Origin: Chromatiales bacterium
Lineage (GTDB): Bacteria; Pseudomonadota; Gammaproteobacteria; Thiohalomonadales; Thiohalomonadaceae
Assembly (NCBI GenBank): GCA_030640985.1
Contig: DAOWII010000052.1
Span: 1-33,702 of the forward strand
DNA length: 33,702 nt
Direction: 5' to 3'
A model generated the notes under the pieces. The model saw nothing but the letters and a program-made list of their open reading frames with translations, did no database searches and had not been told where the DNA came from. The position numbers and the translations under genes were made by a program. Shown one piece after another: positions 18,301 through 28,248 of the stretch. Each line of letters opens with the position of its first letter. The stretch's first letter is position 1.

Positions 18301-20309
18301 GACTGCGGCAAAAATCTAAAAACACCTTCAGTGAAGAGCGGGTTATCCCACCCCGTATCGGTCTGCTGTGGTTGCTCGGTGCCGTAGTACTGGTGCTTTC
18401 ACCACACCTGCTTCGCCAGCCCCTTTGGCTTAGCCTGTTTTGCCTGGCTGTACTCGGCTGGCGCGGGTTTCAGCTTCTGCGTAACTGGCCTGCTGTAAAT
18501 AAATGGATCCGTATTTTTTTTACCTTTGCCGGTTTCATCGCGGTACTTCGTTCCTACGGCACCATTACCGGGCGCGATGCCGGGCTTGCCCTGCTCACGG
18601 TGATGCTCTGTCTGAAATTGCTGGAAATGAAAACCCAACGCGACACCATGCTGGTCATATTTATCGGCTACTTCCTGGTCATCGGCCAGTTCCTCTATGA
18701 CCAGGCCATCTTTATCGGCCTTTATCTCTTTTTAGCCGTACTGGTGCTCACCACGGCGCTGATCTTTCTTAACCATCCCGGCAGTCAACGTAGCCACTGG
18801 CGCTACAACATAAAAACCGCTGGCGGCATGTTGCTCCAGGCCATGCCCATGATGGTATTGCTATTCATTCTCTTTCCACGCATTCCCGGCCCTTTATGGG
18901 GGCTGCCCAATCAGGAGACTATGGGCCGCACCGGTCTCAGTGATGAAATGAGCCTTGGTAGCATTACTAACCTGGTGAACTCTGAAGAAATTGCCTTCCG
19001 CGCGGCATTCGAAACGGACATTCCACCTGCCAATCAACTCTACTGGCGCGGCCCTGTTCTATGGCACACCACCGGCCGCCATTGGCGGGGTATTGCAGAA
19101 ACCGACCCGCTTACCCAGCGGCCACCACCCGATTTCACCGCCAGCGGCGAGGCAAGCCTCTACACCGTTACCCTCGAACCTCACGACAAACGCTGGTTAT
19201 TTGCACTGGATCTGCCCGCCTCCATTTCTATCGCGGCCCGCAGCCGGGTAGATTATCAATTGCTCGCTACAAAAAAAGTCACCGAACTGACCCGCTACCA
19301 GGCCAGCTCCTATCTCCAATATCAAGTCAGCAGCCTGGCACCCGATCTGGAAACCATTGCGCTCCACCTACCCCTCCGCGCCAACCCCCGCACCCGGCAA
19401 CTGGCACAAGAGTGGCGACAAAAAGGCTTGTCCACCAACGAAATCGTTACTCGAGCAATGGCTTACATTAGTGAAGGCAACTTCTTCTATACCCGTCAGC
19501 CTCCGGCTTTAACCGGACCAAACCCGGTCGATAGCTTCCTGTTCGATACAAAACGCGGATTTTGTGAGCATTATGCCGCCAGTTTCACCACATTAATGCG
19601 AGCCGCCGGAATCCCTGCCCGAGTCATCACCGGCTATCAGGGAGGTGAACTTAATACCCAGGGCAACTATCTACTGGTGCGCCAATCCGATGCCCATGCC
19701 TGGAGTGAAGTCTGGCTGGATGATCGGGGCTGGGTAAGAATTGATCCCACTTCGCTAATACCGGTGGAGAATGTTGAAACGACTATCGATGCATCTCGCT
19801 TTCGCTCCACTCTGGCCAAATCATTACGATATGGAGATATTTCCTGGCTGACTCGGGGCCTAAGTCAAATGCGCCAAAACTGGGATGCCGTCAACCACGC
19901 ATGGAATCAATGGATACTAGGTTACGGACCAGAAACCCAGGATGAATTTCTAACTAAACTGGGCCTCGGTAAAATGAACTGGCAGCAGATAATTGCCCTG
20001 ATGTTTGGTCTTATTATTCTAGTGTTGCTACCAGTGGCGGCTTATCTGTTATTACGCCAGGCACCTGCTACCGATCCTGTTAATCGACTTTACCAACGCT
20101 TTTGTCAGCAACTGGCCAAGCGTGGCTTACCACTAAAACCCGGGGAGGGGCCGGTGGATTACGCAAATCGAATTATCACCGCACAGCCGGAATGGGCTTC
20201 ACCAGTACAACAAATTACAGCGCTTTATACTGCCCTGCGTTATGCGAAAGTATCCCATCATGAACAATTTCTGGAATTAAAGAATCGCGTGGCAGATTTT
20301 AAGCCATGA
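18297..20309 (+). CDS. TgpA-type transglutaminase membrane protein (DUF3488 / transglutaminase core)
   Basis: 670 aa; multiple TM segments; 'DSFLFDTKRGFCEHYAASFTTLMRAAGIPARVITGYQGGELN...QSDAHAWSEVWLDDRGWVRIDPT' (Cys-His-Asp); ATGA overlap with the DUF58 gene. Confidence 0.95.
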   Translation: MRLRQKSKNTFSEERVIPPRIGLLWLLGAVVLVLSPHLLRQPLWLSLFCLAVLGWRGFQLLRNWPAVNKWIRIFFTFAGFIAVLRSYGTITGRDAGLALLTVMLCLKLLEMKTQRDTMLVIFIGYFLVIGQFLYDQAIFIGLYLFLAVLVLTTALIFLNHPGSQRSHWRYNIKTAGGMLLQAMPMMVLLFILFPRIPGPLWGLPNQETMGRTGLSDEMSLGSITNLVNSEEIAFRAAFETDIPPANQLYWRGPVLWHTTGRHWRGIAETDPLTQRPPPDFTASGEASLYTVTLEPHDKRWLFALDLPASISIAARSRVDYQLLATKKVTELTRYQASSYLQYQVSSLAPDLETIALHLPLRANPRTRQLAQEWRQKGLSTNEIVTRAMAYISEGNFFYTRQPPALTGPNPVDSFLFDTKRGFCEHYAASFTTLMRAAGIPARVITGYQGGELNTQGNYLLVRQSDAHAWSEVWLDDRGWVRIDPTSLIPVENVETTIDASRFRSTLAKSLRYGDISWLTRGLSQMRQNWDAVNHAWNQWILGYGPETQDEFLTKLGLGKMNWQQIIALMFGLIILVLLPVAAYLLLRQAPATDPVNRLYQRFCQQLAKRGLPLKPGEGPVDYANRIITAQPEWASPVQQITALYTALRYAKVSHHEQFLELKNRVADFKP

Positions 20310-20336
20310 GGTATCAATACGGTTCTGTAAAACAAA

Positions 20337-20789
20337 CTATGGTGTAGCTACCCAATCTAGCTGCCAACAATTTTCATCGCTTTTGGATAAACAGACAATC
20401 GTACCTGTCTCAAAACCGAGATGCCTGGTAGCTTCTGCATCACGAATCAGTCGTGAAAGCAGACTGGGAATAAAGGGCAAATGACTGGCTACCAAAGTAT
20501 CTTCCTGCCAGTAGTTGATCTCTTCCAACAATATGTCTGGATCATCATTCGGCTTAATATGAGTGTGCATAGCTATTGAAGCATCTGGAGCAATAATACG
20601 GCCCATTATTTCGGCCGTTTCCCGCGCCCGTTTTTTCTCGCTATGGAAAACCTGGCTAAAACTCACTCCCTGGCCGGCCAGCTCCCTGGCCAATCGTTCT
20701 ATCTCTGCCTTACCTGCATCATTTAAACCTAATTCCGGATCGATAGTGGCATCAGAATATTTGCCATGGCGCATTAATAATAATTTCAC
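20337..20789 (-). CDS. sixA: Phosphohistidine phosphatase SixA
   Basis: 150 aa; 'MKLLLMRHGKYSDATIDPELGLNDAGKAEIERLA', 'EEINYWQEDTLVASHLPFIPSLLSRL'; GTG start overlapping the upstream stop. Confidence 0.88.
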   Translation of the reverse strand: MKLLLMRHGKYSDATIDPELGLNDAGKAEIERLARELAGQGVSFSQVFHSEKKRARETAEIMGRIIAPDASIAMHTHIKPNDDPDILLEEINYWQEDTLVASHLPFIPSLLSRLIRDAEATRHLGFETGTIVCLSKSDENCWQLDWVATP

Positions 20790-20995
20790 CGCAACTCCTT
20801 TACTTCCGTTTCAGGTGATTGATCTTGCTTTATATCAGATGCACCATTCCGGTTCTCACTTATTATTTGGATAAATTTACTGCCTATCCCAAGGTTGTGC
20901 ATAGAGACGGTCGGTCTGACTATAACAAGAGACCATAGTGCCACATAAATACCAAACCCAAAAATTATTATCGCCACAATCCCCAAAACTGACAT
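20786..20995 (-). CDS. Small hypothetical membrane protein
   Basis: 69-aa ORF, one N-terminal TM segment; its TGA overlaps the sixA GTG start (GTGA), consistent with coupling. Confidence 0.5.
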   Translation of the reverse strand: MSVLGIVAIIIFGFGIYVALWSLVIVRPTVSMHNLGIGSKFIQIISENRNGASDIKQDQSPETEVKELR

Positions 20996-21089
20996 AACTA
21001 AAGTAATTATTACTATATACTTTTCCTCTAAGATATATCCTTAGATCAAGCATACAGGCTCCCGTTAAATATAATGGAAAATACAATAT

Positions 21090-21821
21090 ATGCATAATGC
21101 TCTGTATAAACAAATGCACGCGCTTGAGGATCGTCATTGGTGGTTCAATGGACGGCGACGTATTGTGGATGAGATGGTCCTGCGACTACCACTACCACCA
21201 CAGCCTCGCATCCTTGATGCAGGCTGTGGTACCGGTGGCAATCTACAGATGCTCACCCACCATGGCCAGGTTACCGGTATGGAATACGATGCTACGGCCG
21301 CCGCCATCGCTCGTGAACGTGGTGTAGGGAAAGTGGTGTGCGGCAGCCTGCCGAAAAACCTGCCCTTCGCAAATACCACATTTAATTTGATCACCTTATT
21401 GGATGTACTGGAGCATATCGACGATGATCAAGCCAGTTTATACAGCCTGAGTAATTTATTAGCGCCAAAAGGCTATCTTCTGCTAACGGTACCAGCCTTC
21501 CCTTTCCTGTGGGGGCCACATGATACTGAACATCACCACAAACGCCGCTATCGTGCATCGAGCCTGAGCCAGTGTATTAAAGAAGCGGGACTAGAGCTGC
21601 AATGGTTAAGCTATTACAACACCAGCCTGTTTCCTGCTGTGGCTGCAGTACGCCTATTTCGCAAACTAGTACCTGGTCAGGTGGTAGGAGGGGAGCTTGC
21701 TTTACCGCCGGCATCCATCAATAGAATACTTGAAGGACTGTTCGCCGCCGAACGACACTTACTAGGACGATTACCATTGCCATTTGGTGTATCTCTCATA
21801 GCTGTAGCACGTAAACTGTGA
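21090..21821 (+). CDS. Class I SAM-dependent methyltransferase
   Basis: 243 aa; motif I 'ILDAGCGTGGNLQML', 'LLDVLEHIDDD', 'LAPKGYLLLTVPAFPFLWGPHD'. Confidence 0.92.
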   Translation: MHNALYKQMHALEDRHWWFNGRRRIVDEMVLRLPLPPQPRILDAGCGTGGNLQMLTHHGQVTGMEYDATAAAIARERGVGKVVCGSLPKNLPFANTTFNLITLLDVLEHIDDDQASLYSLSNLLAPKGYLLLTVPAFPFLWGPHDTEHHHKRRYRASSLSQCIKEAGLELQWLSYYNTSLFPAVAAVRLFRKLVPGQVVGGELALPPASINRILEGLFAAERHLLGRLPLPFGVSLIAVARKL

Positions 21822-21825
21822 GACG

Positions 21826-22221
21826 TTGGCCGTGATCCTCAACAGCACCCTGACCCGCTTTGGTGTAACTGGCGTGCTAGCTACCGCCACCCATACCCTC
21901 GTAATGGTAGCATTCGTTGAATGGCTTGAAGTATCTCCGGTTTTTGCCGTGATACCCGCATTCCTTGCGGCCTTATTAGTATCCTACGTCTTTAATTATC
22001 GCTGGACGTTCAAGGCCTCAGCTCCCCACAGAATAATGCTACCACGCTTTTTATTAGTAGCCCTGAATGGCCTCATGCTCAACCTTCTCATAATCTATTG
22101 GGTGGTTGATGTGGCCAACTACTGGTATGGTTATGGCCTGATATTGGTGGTGATTATAGTACCCTTGATCACCTTTGCCTTAAGCAAATTTTGGGTATTC
22201 CTAAAAGATGAGGCTCCGTAA
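21826..22221 (+). CDS. GtrA family protein (TTG or GTG start)
   Basis: 131 aa, four TM segments; 'FGVTGVLATATHTLVMVAFVEWL', 'LVSYVFNYRWTFKA', 'FALSKFWVF'. Confidence 0.87.
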   Translation: MAVILNSTLTRFGVTGVLATATHTLVMVAFVEWLEVSPVFAVIPAFLAALLVSYVFNYRWTFKASAPHRIMLPRFLLVALNGLMLNLLIIYWVVDVANYWYGYGLILVVIIVPLITFALSKFWVFLKDEAP

Positions 22222-23209
22222 CATGGCAGAAAAAGTCCCATTACAAACACTACGATCGGACAGTTTTTTGCTATCCATCATCGTGCCCACCTACAATGAA
22301 GAGGAAGTATTACCCGAAATGTATCAGCGCACCATCTCCGTCATTGATAATATTGACGCCGATGTTGAACTTATATTTGTTAATGATGGCAGCAGCGATG
22401 AAACATTAACAATTTTGACGCAACTACATGCAACAGACTCTCGCATTAGTATCATCGATCTAAGCCGTAACTTCGGTAAAGAAATAGCCATGACGGCTGG
22501 GCTTGATTATAGTTGTGGTGATGCAGTAGTTTTAATTGACGCGGATCTTCAGGATCCACCCGAACTGATTCCACAGATGATAGATGAATGGCAGGCAGGC
22601 TTCGATGTAGTATATGCCCAGCGTACTTCTCGTGCTGGCGAAACAGCTGTAAAGAAGGCCACCTCTCATTTGTTCTATCGGCTAATGAAGTATATTAGTC
22701 AAGAGCAAATTCCTGCAGACACAGGTGACTTTCGTTTATTAAGTCGCCGAGCGGTGAATGCACTCTTAAAACTTCGTGAACAACATCGCTTCATGAAAGG
22801 ATTATTTTCATGGATCGGTTTTCCTCAAAAATCTATTCCGTATCAGCGTGATGCGCGCTTCAGTGGCAACTCAAAATGGAATTATATAAGGCTATGGAAC
22901 TTCGCACTTGAGGGCATTACATCATTTAGCACTTTACCACTTAAAATTTCGACATACTTAGGAGTGACAACAGCTCTTGGAGCCTTCCTCTACGGTATAT
23001 TTATACTTTTTGATACCTTATTAATTGGCAACCCTGTTCCAGGTTATCCATCTTTATTGGTAGTCGTATTATTCCTCGGAGGCATTCAACTTATTGCATT
23101 AGGAGTAATTGGAGAATACCTTGGCCGAATGTTTCTCGAAACCAAGAATCGCCCACTCTATCTAATTAAAGGCTATGAACCGAGTAAGTTCTCCGTAGAG
23201 AACGGTTAG
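22208..23209 (+). CDS. Glycosyltransferase family 2 (DPM1/GtrB/ArnC-like; start probably at internal Met, 22223)
   Basis: 333 aa; 'SIIVPTYNEEEVLPEMY', 'IFVNDGSSDETL', 'DADLQDPPELIPQMIDEWQAGFDVVYAQR', two C-terminal TM segments. Confidence 0.94.
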   Translation: MRLRNMAEKVPLQTLRSDSFLLSIIVPTYNEEEVLPEMYQRTISVIDNIDADVELIFVNDGSSDETLTILTQLHATDSRISIIDLSRNFGKEIAMTAGLDYSCGDAVVLIDADLQDPPELIPQMIDEWQAGFDVVYAQRTSRAGETAVKKATSHLFYRLMKYISQEQIPADTGDFRLLSRRAVNALLKLREQHRFMKGLFSWIGFPQKSIPYQRDARFSGNSKWNYIRLWNFALEGITSFSTLPLKISTYLGVTTALGAFLYGIFILFDTLLIGNPVPGYPSLLVVVLFLGGIQLIALGVIGEYLGRMFLETKNRPLYLIKGYEPSKFSVENG

Positions 23210-23252
23210 ATAGTAAATTTTACTTTCAAGAATTACTATACCTACCTTGAAC

Positions 23253-24944
23253 TTATATGCGATTTTGCAGTTGTTGGGTTATTAGTTGGTACTGCCTAGC
23301 TTCTTGTGTGTAGCCCAAACTTCTGTAAACCATAGCTAAATTGTAACTGGCAACCGCATTAGCAGGGTCTGCTTTAAATGCCTCCTGATAATATTCTAAT
23401 GCCTGTTCCGTATCTTTTCGTGCAAGTGCATTATTTCCTAAACCTACCCATGCTGATGAATGTTTTGGCGCTTTATTTATAACATCTTTATAATAGTATT
23501 CACTTTTCTCTATATCCCCATCTTGACCATAAAGTAATGCTACTTTTTCTATAAATTCAATGTAAACCATATCATCATTAGTTAATGAAGCCCCTTTAAG
23601 CAACGCTTCAACAATTTTTGGCGTATTATTGGCTCTTTCATAAAATAATACTAAACCTTTATACGGCCTATATGACTCTGGACTGGCAATGGCTGCTTGC
23701 GTATAAAAAACCTCATCATTTTTCCAGTCATTTATTTCAACTACTGAAAGTGACATAAATATAATTGTAACTATAGACCAGCATGTAACAATCAAACGTT
23801 GAGTGGTTACTCTACTATAAAAATATAACCCGGCAACGAGTAGCGCAAGCCCAATGGAGGGGGCGTAGAGTACGCGAATAGCAAATACTGGTTCCTTCAG
23901 CAAGGATATCGATAACGCCGGGGCTAATGTCACCAAAATACAGCATATGGAAAAGGCAAAAAACGGAAACGTTTTCTTAGATAGCTTTGTTGTTAAATAT
24001 AACAGTGCAAATATAATACATGCACCGGCAACAATATTTAAAATATTATTGCCCAGTTTGCCATAATAGTACTCTAGAGGCCACGGCACAAAAAGCAACT
24101 GGAAGTAATATGCAACAAACTGTAGCAGCACATCCCAATTCTCAATATTATAATATAACCCAGCCTGAACCAGAACTGCATCACGTATAATTAAATATAA
24201 AATAAATAGTATCCCGTAAGGGATATATCTCCGAATGTAAAATTTCTTTTCAAAAAGAATGTCATAGAAAACCATTAACAACGGTAAAAATATTACAGAC
24301 TCCTTACTAAGAAGTGCCGCTAAATAACTTGTTACCGCAAGAACTCCAAAAACCACCTTCCGAGTTGCACTGTATTTTAGATAAAAAATAATTGTACTAA
24401 GAATAAACAGTGTGGCTAATAAATCTGTTACACCTGAAATCCAGGCAATTGATTCTACGTGTGTTGGATGGACAGCAAATAATATCGCGCCAAGCGGGGC
24501 AGCTATATGTAGCTTAGATTCATTACCTGACTTCTGCAGTAATAATATTATTAAATAAAATACCAACAAGCTATTAATGATATGTAATATCAAATTTACA
24601 GCGTGATATGCTAAAGAACTTTCTCCCCATAACTGGTATTCCAAATTAAGTAATAATAAAAATAATGGCCGATAATTCCTGAAATCCGCCAAATCGACTT
24701 CATCTGCCCAATCGGTATTTGCCCAGACCCCCTGGGTAAAATAATTTGGAATATATTTAATTTCGGTAATCTGTGAATTTTCTTTTACAACAGGCCAGTC
24801 GTCCATTATATAACCGCCGAACAAGCTACGCCCGAAGGTTAAGACACAAAGCAGAGTGATTACCAGTGCAGAAAATAACAATGGATGCGTACTGAATCTG
24901 TGTTTTATTTTTTCTTTGAGTTTTGAATTTATTTTTATAGACAT
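23253..24944 (-). CDS. Multi-TM protein with C-terminal TPRs, TMTC/O-mannosyltransferase-like
   Basis: 563 aa; 'GGYIMDDWPVVKENSQI...NYRPLFLLLLNLEYQLWGESSLAYHAVNLILHIINSLLVF', C-terminal TPR units ('SSAWVGLGNNALARKDTEQALEYYQEAFKADPANAVASYNLAMVYRSLG'). Confidence 0.88.
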   Translation of the reverse strand: MSIKINSKLKEKIKHRFSTHPLLFSALVITLLCVLTFGRSLFGGYIMDDWPVVKENSQITEIKYIPNYFTQGVWANTDWADEVDLADFRNYRPLFLLLLNLEYQLWGESSLAYHAVNLILHIINSLLVFYLIILLLQKSGNESKLHIAAPLGAILFAVHPTHVESIAWISGVTDLLATLFILSTIIFYLKYSATRKVVFGVLAVTSYLAALLSKESVIFLPLLMVFYDILFEKKFYIRRYIPYGILFILYLIIRDAVLVQAGLYYNIENWDVLLQFVAYYFQLLFVPWPLEYYYGKLGNNILNIVAGACIIFALLYLTTKLSKKTFPFFAFSICCILVTLAPALSISLLKEPVFAIRVLYAPSIGLALLVAGLYFYSRVTTQRLIVTCWSIVTIIFMSLSVVEINDWKNDEVFYTQAAIASPESYRPYKGLVLFYERANNTPKIVEALLKGASLTNDDMVYIEFIEKVALLYGQDGDIEKSEYYYKDVINKAPKHSSAWVGLGNNALARKDTEQALEYYQEAFKADPANAVASYNLAMVYRSLGYTQEARQYQLITQQLQNRI

Positions 24945-25228
24945 AACTAAGCTAAGTAATAGGGTAGGTTGCTGTTGGATATTAATTTTTGGGTAATTCT
25001 AATTACAAAAAACATCTCTATACTACTTATCTCCCAGATTCTCTACAAGCACCCTGCTTCAAAGATGCTCATCCTCACTATTATTTTTATTGGCAGACAG
25101 ATCGCATTGTAATTATAAGGGCCAACACTATTATTAAATTCTTATTGCCCGGGTATTATTAACCATTAAGGTGTGTTGTTAGAGATTTTACCGCTTGCAT
25201 CAATGTTCCGGGTTTTAAAATAAATTAT

Positions 25229-26569
25229 TCACTTACCAATACAAAAACTAGTAAATATTTCACCCAAAAGATCGTCTGAGTGGAATTCACCGGTGATTTT
25301 CGACAGTGATTTCTGTGATTGGTGGAGATCCTCAGCCAACAACTCTCCGGAACTATAGGTTTCAAGCTGTTTTCGGCCATTTTCGAGGTACTGCTCAGCC
25401 TTATCGATGGCTTCCAGATGGCGGCGGCGGGCAATAAATCCGCCCTCACTAGCCTGATAACCCATTACAGCCTTAAGATGCTCACAAACCAGCCCCACTC
25501 CATCCCCTGTTTTTGCTGAAATTCTTATTTCTTTTCCCACTTTTATTTTATTTATGTCGGATTTTTCGGGACATAAATCCATTTTGTTCATAATTATGGT
25601 TATTGGCAGGTTTTTGGGCATTTTCTCAAGTATTTTCTGATCTTTTTCCGTAATACCCAGTCCTTCATCCACCACTAGCAACACCCGATCGGCGCGACTG
25701 ATCTCATCCCAGGCGCGGCGAATGCCTTCCTGCTCAATCTGATCGCCACTTTCTCTTAACCCGGCAGTATCTACTACGTGTACCGGCATGCCATCAATGT
25801 TGATCTCTTCCCGCAGTACATCGCGGGTAGTGCCCGGTATCTCAGTGACAATTGCTCGCTCCTGGCCAGCCAGGGCATTAAGCAAGCTGGATTTTCCCGC
25901 ATTGGGCTGACCGGCAATTACCAGAGTCATGCCCTCTTTTAATAAACAACCTTGTTTTGCAGCGACCTTGACTGCTGCCAACTGGCTTTGCACTTGTTCC
26001 AGGCGTTCCGCCACATTGCCCTCAGAAAGGAAGTCGATCTCTTCTTCTGGGAAGTCGATGGCCGATTCCACATAGATGCGCAACTCGATGAGCTTTTGCA
26101 CCAGTTCGTGAACCTGATGGGAAAATTCACCCTGCAATGAGCGCACCGCGGATCGGGCAGCCTGTTCCGAAGCACTGTCGATAAGATCAGCTATGGCCTC
26201 TGCCTGAGCCAGATCCAGTTTGCCATTAAGGAAGGCTCGCTCAGAAAACTCACCCGGTTGTGCGGCCCGAGCCCCCAATGCCAACACGGTCGAAAGCAAC
26301 ATATCTAGTACGACCGGACCCCCGTGGCCATGCAGCTCCAGTACGTCTTCACCGGTAAAGGAATGGGGGCAGGGAAAGTAGAGCGCGATGCCATTGTCGA
26401 TGACTTGACCGCCGGTATCCTTAAAGGGTAGATAATCCGCCTGGCGCGGTGCGGGACATCGACCCAGCACCTGGTTGGCAATATCCGCTGCCTTGTTGCC
26501 GGAAACCCGGATGATTCCCACCCCGCCGCGACCGGGAGGAGTAGCAACGGCGGCGATGGTCTCCGTCAT
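25229..26569 (-). CDS. mnmE: tRNA uridine-5-carboxymethylaminomethyl modification GTPase MnmE
   Basis: 446 aa; '[21 protein letters not shown]', G1 '[14 protein letters not shown]', 'GTTRDV', 'DTAGLRES', 'NKMD', C-terminal 'CIGK'. Confidence 0.98.
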   Translation of the reverse strand: MTETIAAVATPPGRGGVGIIRVSGNKAADIANQVLGRCPAPRQADYLPFKDTGGQVIDNGIALYFPCPHSFTGEDVLELHGHGGPVVLDMLLSTVLALGARAAQPGEFSERAFLNGKLDLAQAEAIADLIDSASEQAARSAVRSLQGEFSHQVHELVQKLIELRIYVESAIDFPEEEIDFLSEGNVAERLEQVQSQLAAVKVAAKQGCLLKEGMTLVIAGQPNAGKSSLLNALAGQERAIVTEIPGTTRDVLREEINIDGMPVHVVDTAGLRESGDQIEQEGIRRAWDEISRADRVLLVVDEGLGITEKDQKILEKMPKNLPITIIMNKMDLCPEKSDINKIKVGKEIRISAKTGDGVGLVCEHLKAVMGYQASEGGFIARRRHLEAIDKAEQYLENGRKQLETYSSGELLAEDLHQSQKSLSKITGEFHSDDLLGEIFTSFCIGK

Positions 26570-26575
26570 GCCGTG

Positions 26576-28243
26576 CTACTTTTCTCCGCGCTCGATCTTG
26601 CGGGTGATGTACCACTGTTGAGCAATAGAGAGCGTATTATTAGCCACCCAGTAAAGCACCAGACCTGCCGGGAAGAAAGCAAAGAACACGGTAAAGATGA
26701 TAGGCAACATCATCATCACCTTGGCCTGGATGGGATCCAGGGGTGTCGGGTTGAGTTTGAACTGGATCAACATGGTGGCGCCCATGAGCAGCGGCAACAC
26801 GAAATATGGATCCGCCGACGACAAGTCATTGAGCCAAAGGATGAAATCGGCCTGACGAAGTTCCACACTTTCCAGCAATACCCAGTAGAGAGAGATAAAC
26901 ACAGGGATCTGCGCCAGGATAGGTAAACACCCACCCAATGGATTGATCTTCTCTTCTTTATACATGGTCATCATCGCGCGATTCAATGCTTCGCGATCAC
27001 TGCCATGGCGTTCCTTGATGGCCGCCAGCCGCGGCTGCAATTTACGCATATTAGCCATAGAACGGTAAGAGGTTTCAGAAAGCTTGTAGAAAGCCAACTT
27101 AATAAAGATGGTGAGAATAATGATTGACCAACCCCAATTTTTCACTACGCCATGGATCTTATCCAGCAACCAGAACAAAGGTTCTGCAATCAGGGTTAAG
27201 ATGCCATAGTCTACCGTCAGCTCCAGACCGGGAGCGACTTCTTCCAGGGAGTCCTGCAATTTCGGGCCTACATACAATTTTGCCTGAAGAGTTCCCGTTT
27301 CACCGGCAGCGATGGTGTTTTCCTGACCAATCATGCCAATAATATAACGGTTATTACCCGGTGATTTGCTGTAGTAATGGTTGCCTTCTTGCGCCGCGGG
27401 CACCCAGGCACCGAGGAAATAGTGCTGAATCATTGCTCCCCAGCCACCGGTAATATCCCGGGAAAAGGGCTTATCTGCCATGTCAGAAAAATCGATTTTT
27501 TCGTATTTCTCTTCCTCGCTGTACACAACGCCGCCGGTGTAGGTATACAGAAACATACTCTCCCGGCCGATTTCGCTACGCTGCAGCTGACGATACATAT
27601 GGCCCTTCCAGTCCTGGCCACTGTTATTTTTCAACTCATAGCGGACACCCACTTCATAACTGCCACGGTGAAAAGTGTAGATCTTGATGACTTGCACACC
27701 CTTGCCATCATTCCAGTACATGCGGACATCCAGTGTATCCTGACCGTCCGCGAGTGAGTACTCACTTTTGTTGGATGTGAATACTGCATGATGGTTAGGC
27801 GCCGCACTGCCTGGCATATTGGAAGAGGGCAACAGACCTGACTGTGCAATAAATACATCGGCACCACTATCATTCATCAAGCGAACCGGAACCTCGGGAT
27901 GATTCGCTTCTTTCGGATAATTCAGTAAATCTACCAGGCGTAGATCCCCACCCGTAGTATCGATTTCCGCATGGACCAAATCAGTATTGATACTGATCCG
28001 CTGACCGACCTTCATACCCGGTGCACTTGGCTGAGCACTTGGCGTATCGCTGTTACTCATTACCCCCTGAGTTGCTGTGGTTACAGTCGGTGCACTGGGT
28101 GTATCTTTGCTAATCTCCGCCTCGGTAGAACTGATCGCTGTAGGCTGTACTGGTTTTAGACCATAGTCTTCTTTCCATGCCTCCCAAAGCATTAGCAAGG
28201 TAAAGGACAAGGCCAACCAGAGAATTAATTTTTGGAAATCCAT
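26576..28243 (-). CDS. yidC: Membrane protein insertase YidC
   Basis: 555 aa; long periplasmic domain; 'NWGWSIIILTIFIKLAFYKLSETSYRSMANMRKLQPRLAAIKERHG', 'PLGGCLPILAQIPVFISLYWVLLESVELRQA', 'GLVLYWVANNTLSIAQQW'. Confidence 0.98.
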   Translation of the reverse strand: MDFQKLILWLALSFTLLMLWEAWKEDYGLKPVQPTAISSTEAEISKDTPSAPTVTTATQGVMSNSDTPSAQPSAPGMKVGQRISINTDLVHAEIDTTGGDLRLVDLLNYPKEANHPEVPVRLMNDSGADVFIAQSGLLPSSNMPGSAAPNHHAVFTSNKSEYSLADGQDTLDVRMYWNDGKGVQVIKIYTFHRGSYEVGVRYELKNNSGQDWKGHMYRQLQRSEIGRESMFLYTYTGGVVYSEEEKYEKIDFSDMADKPFSRDITGGWGAMIQHYFLGAWVPAAQEGNHYYSKSPGNNRYIIGMIGQENTIAAGETGTLQAKLYVGPKLQDSLEEVAPGLELTVDYGILTLIAEPLFWLLDKIHGVVKNWGWSIIILTIFIKLAFYKLSETSYRSMANMRKLQPRLAAIKERHGSDREALNRAMMTMYKEEKINPLGGCLPILAQIPVFISLYWVLLESVELRQADFILWLNDLSSADPYFVLPLLMGATMLIQFKLNPTPLDPIQAKVMMMLPIIFTVFFAFFPAGLVLYWVANNTLSIAQQWYITRKIERGEK

Positions 28244-28248
28244 CAGTT

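Noticed and set aside
24945-25228. 280-bp gap downstream of mnmE checked for tRNA, small RNA or strong terminator
   Set aside because: No cloverleaf or convincing hairpin with a T-run seen by eye; left unannotated.
26573-27757. + strand ORFs 26573..26926, 27124..27342, 27377..27757
   Set aside because: Antisense to yidC, which is unambiguous.
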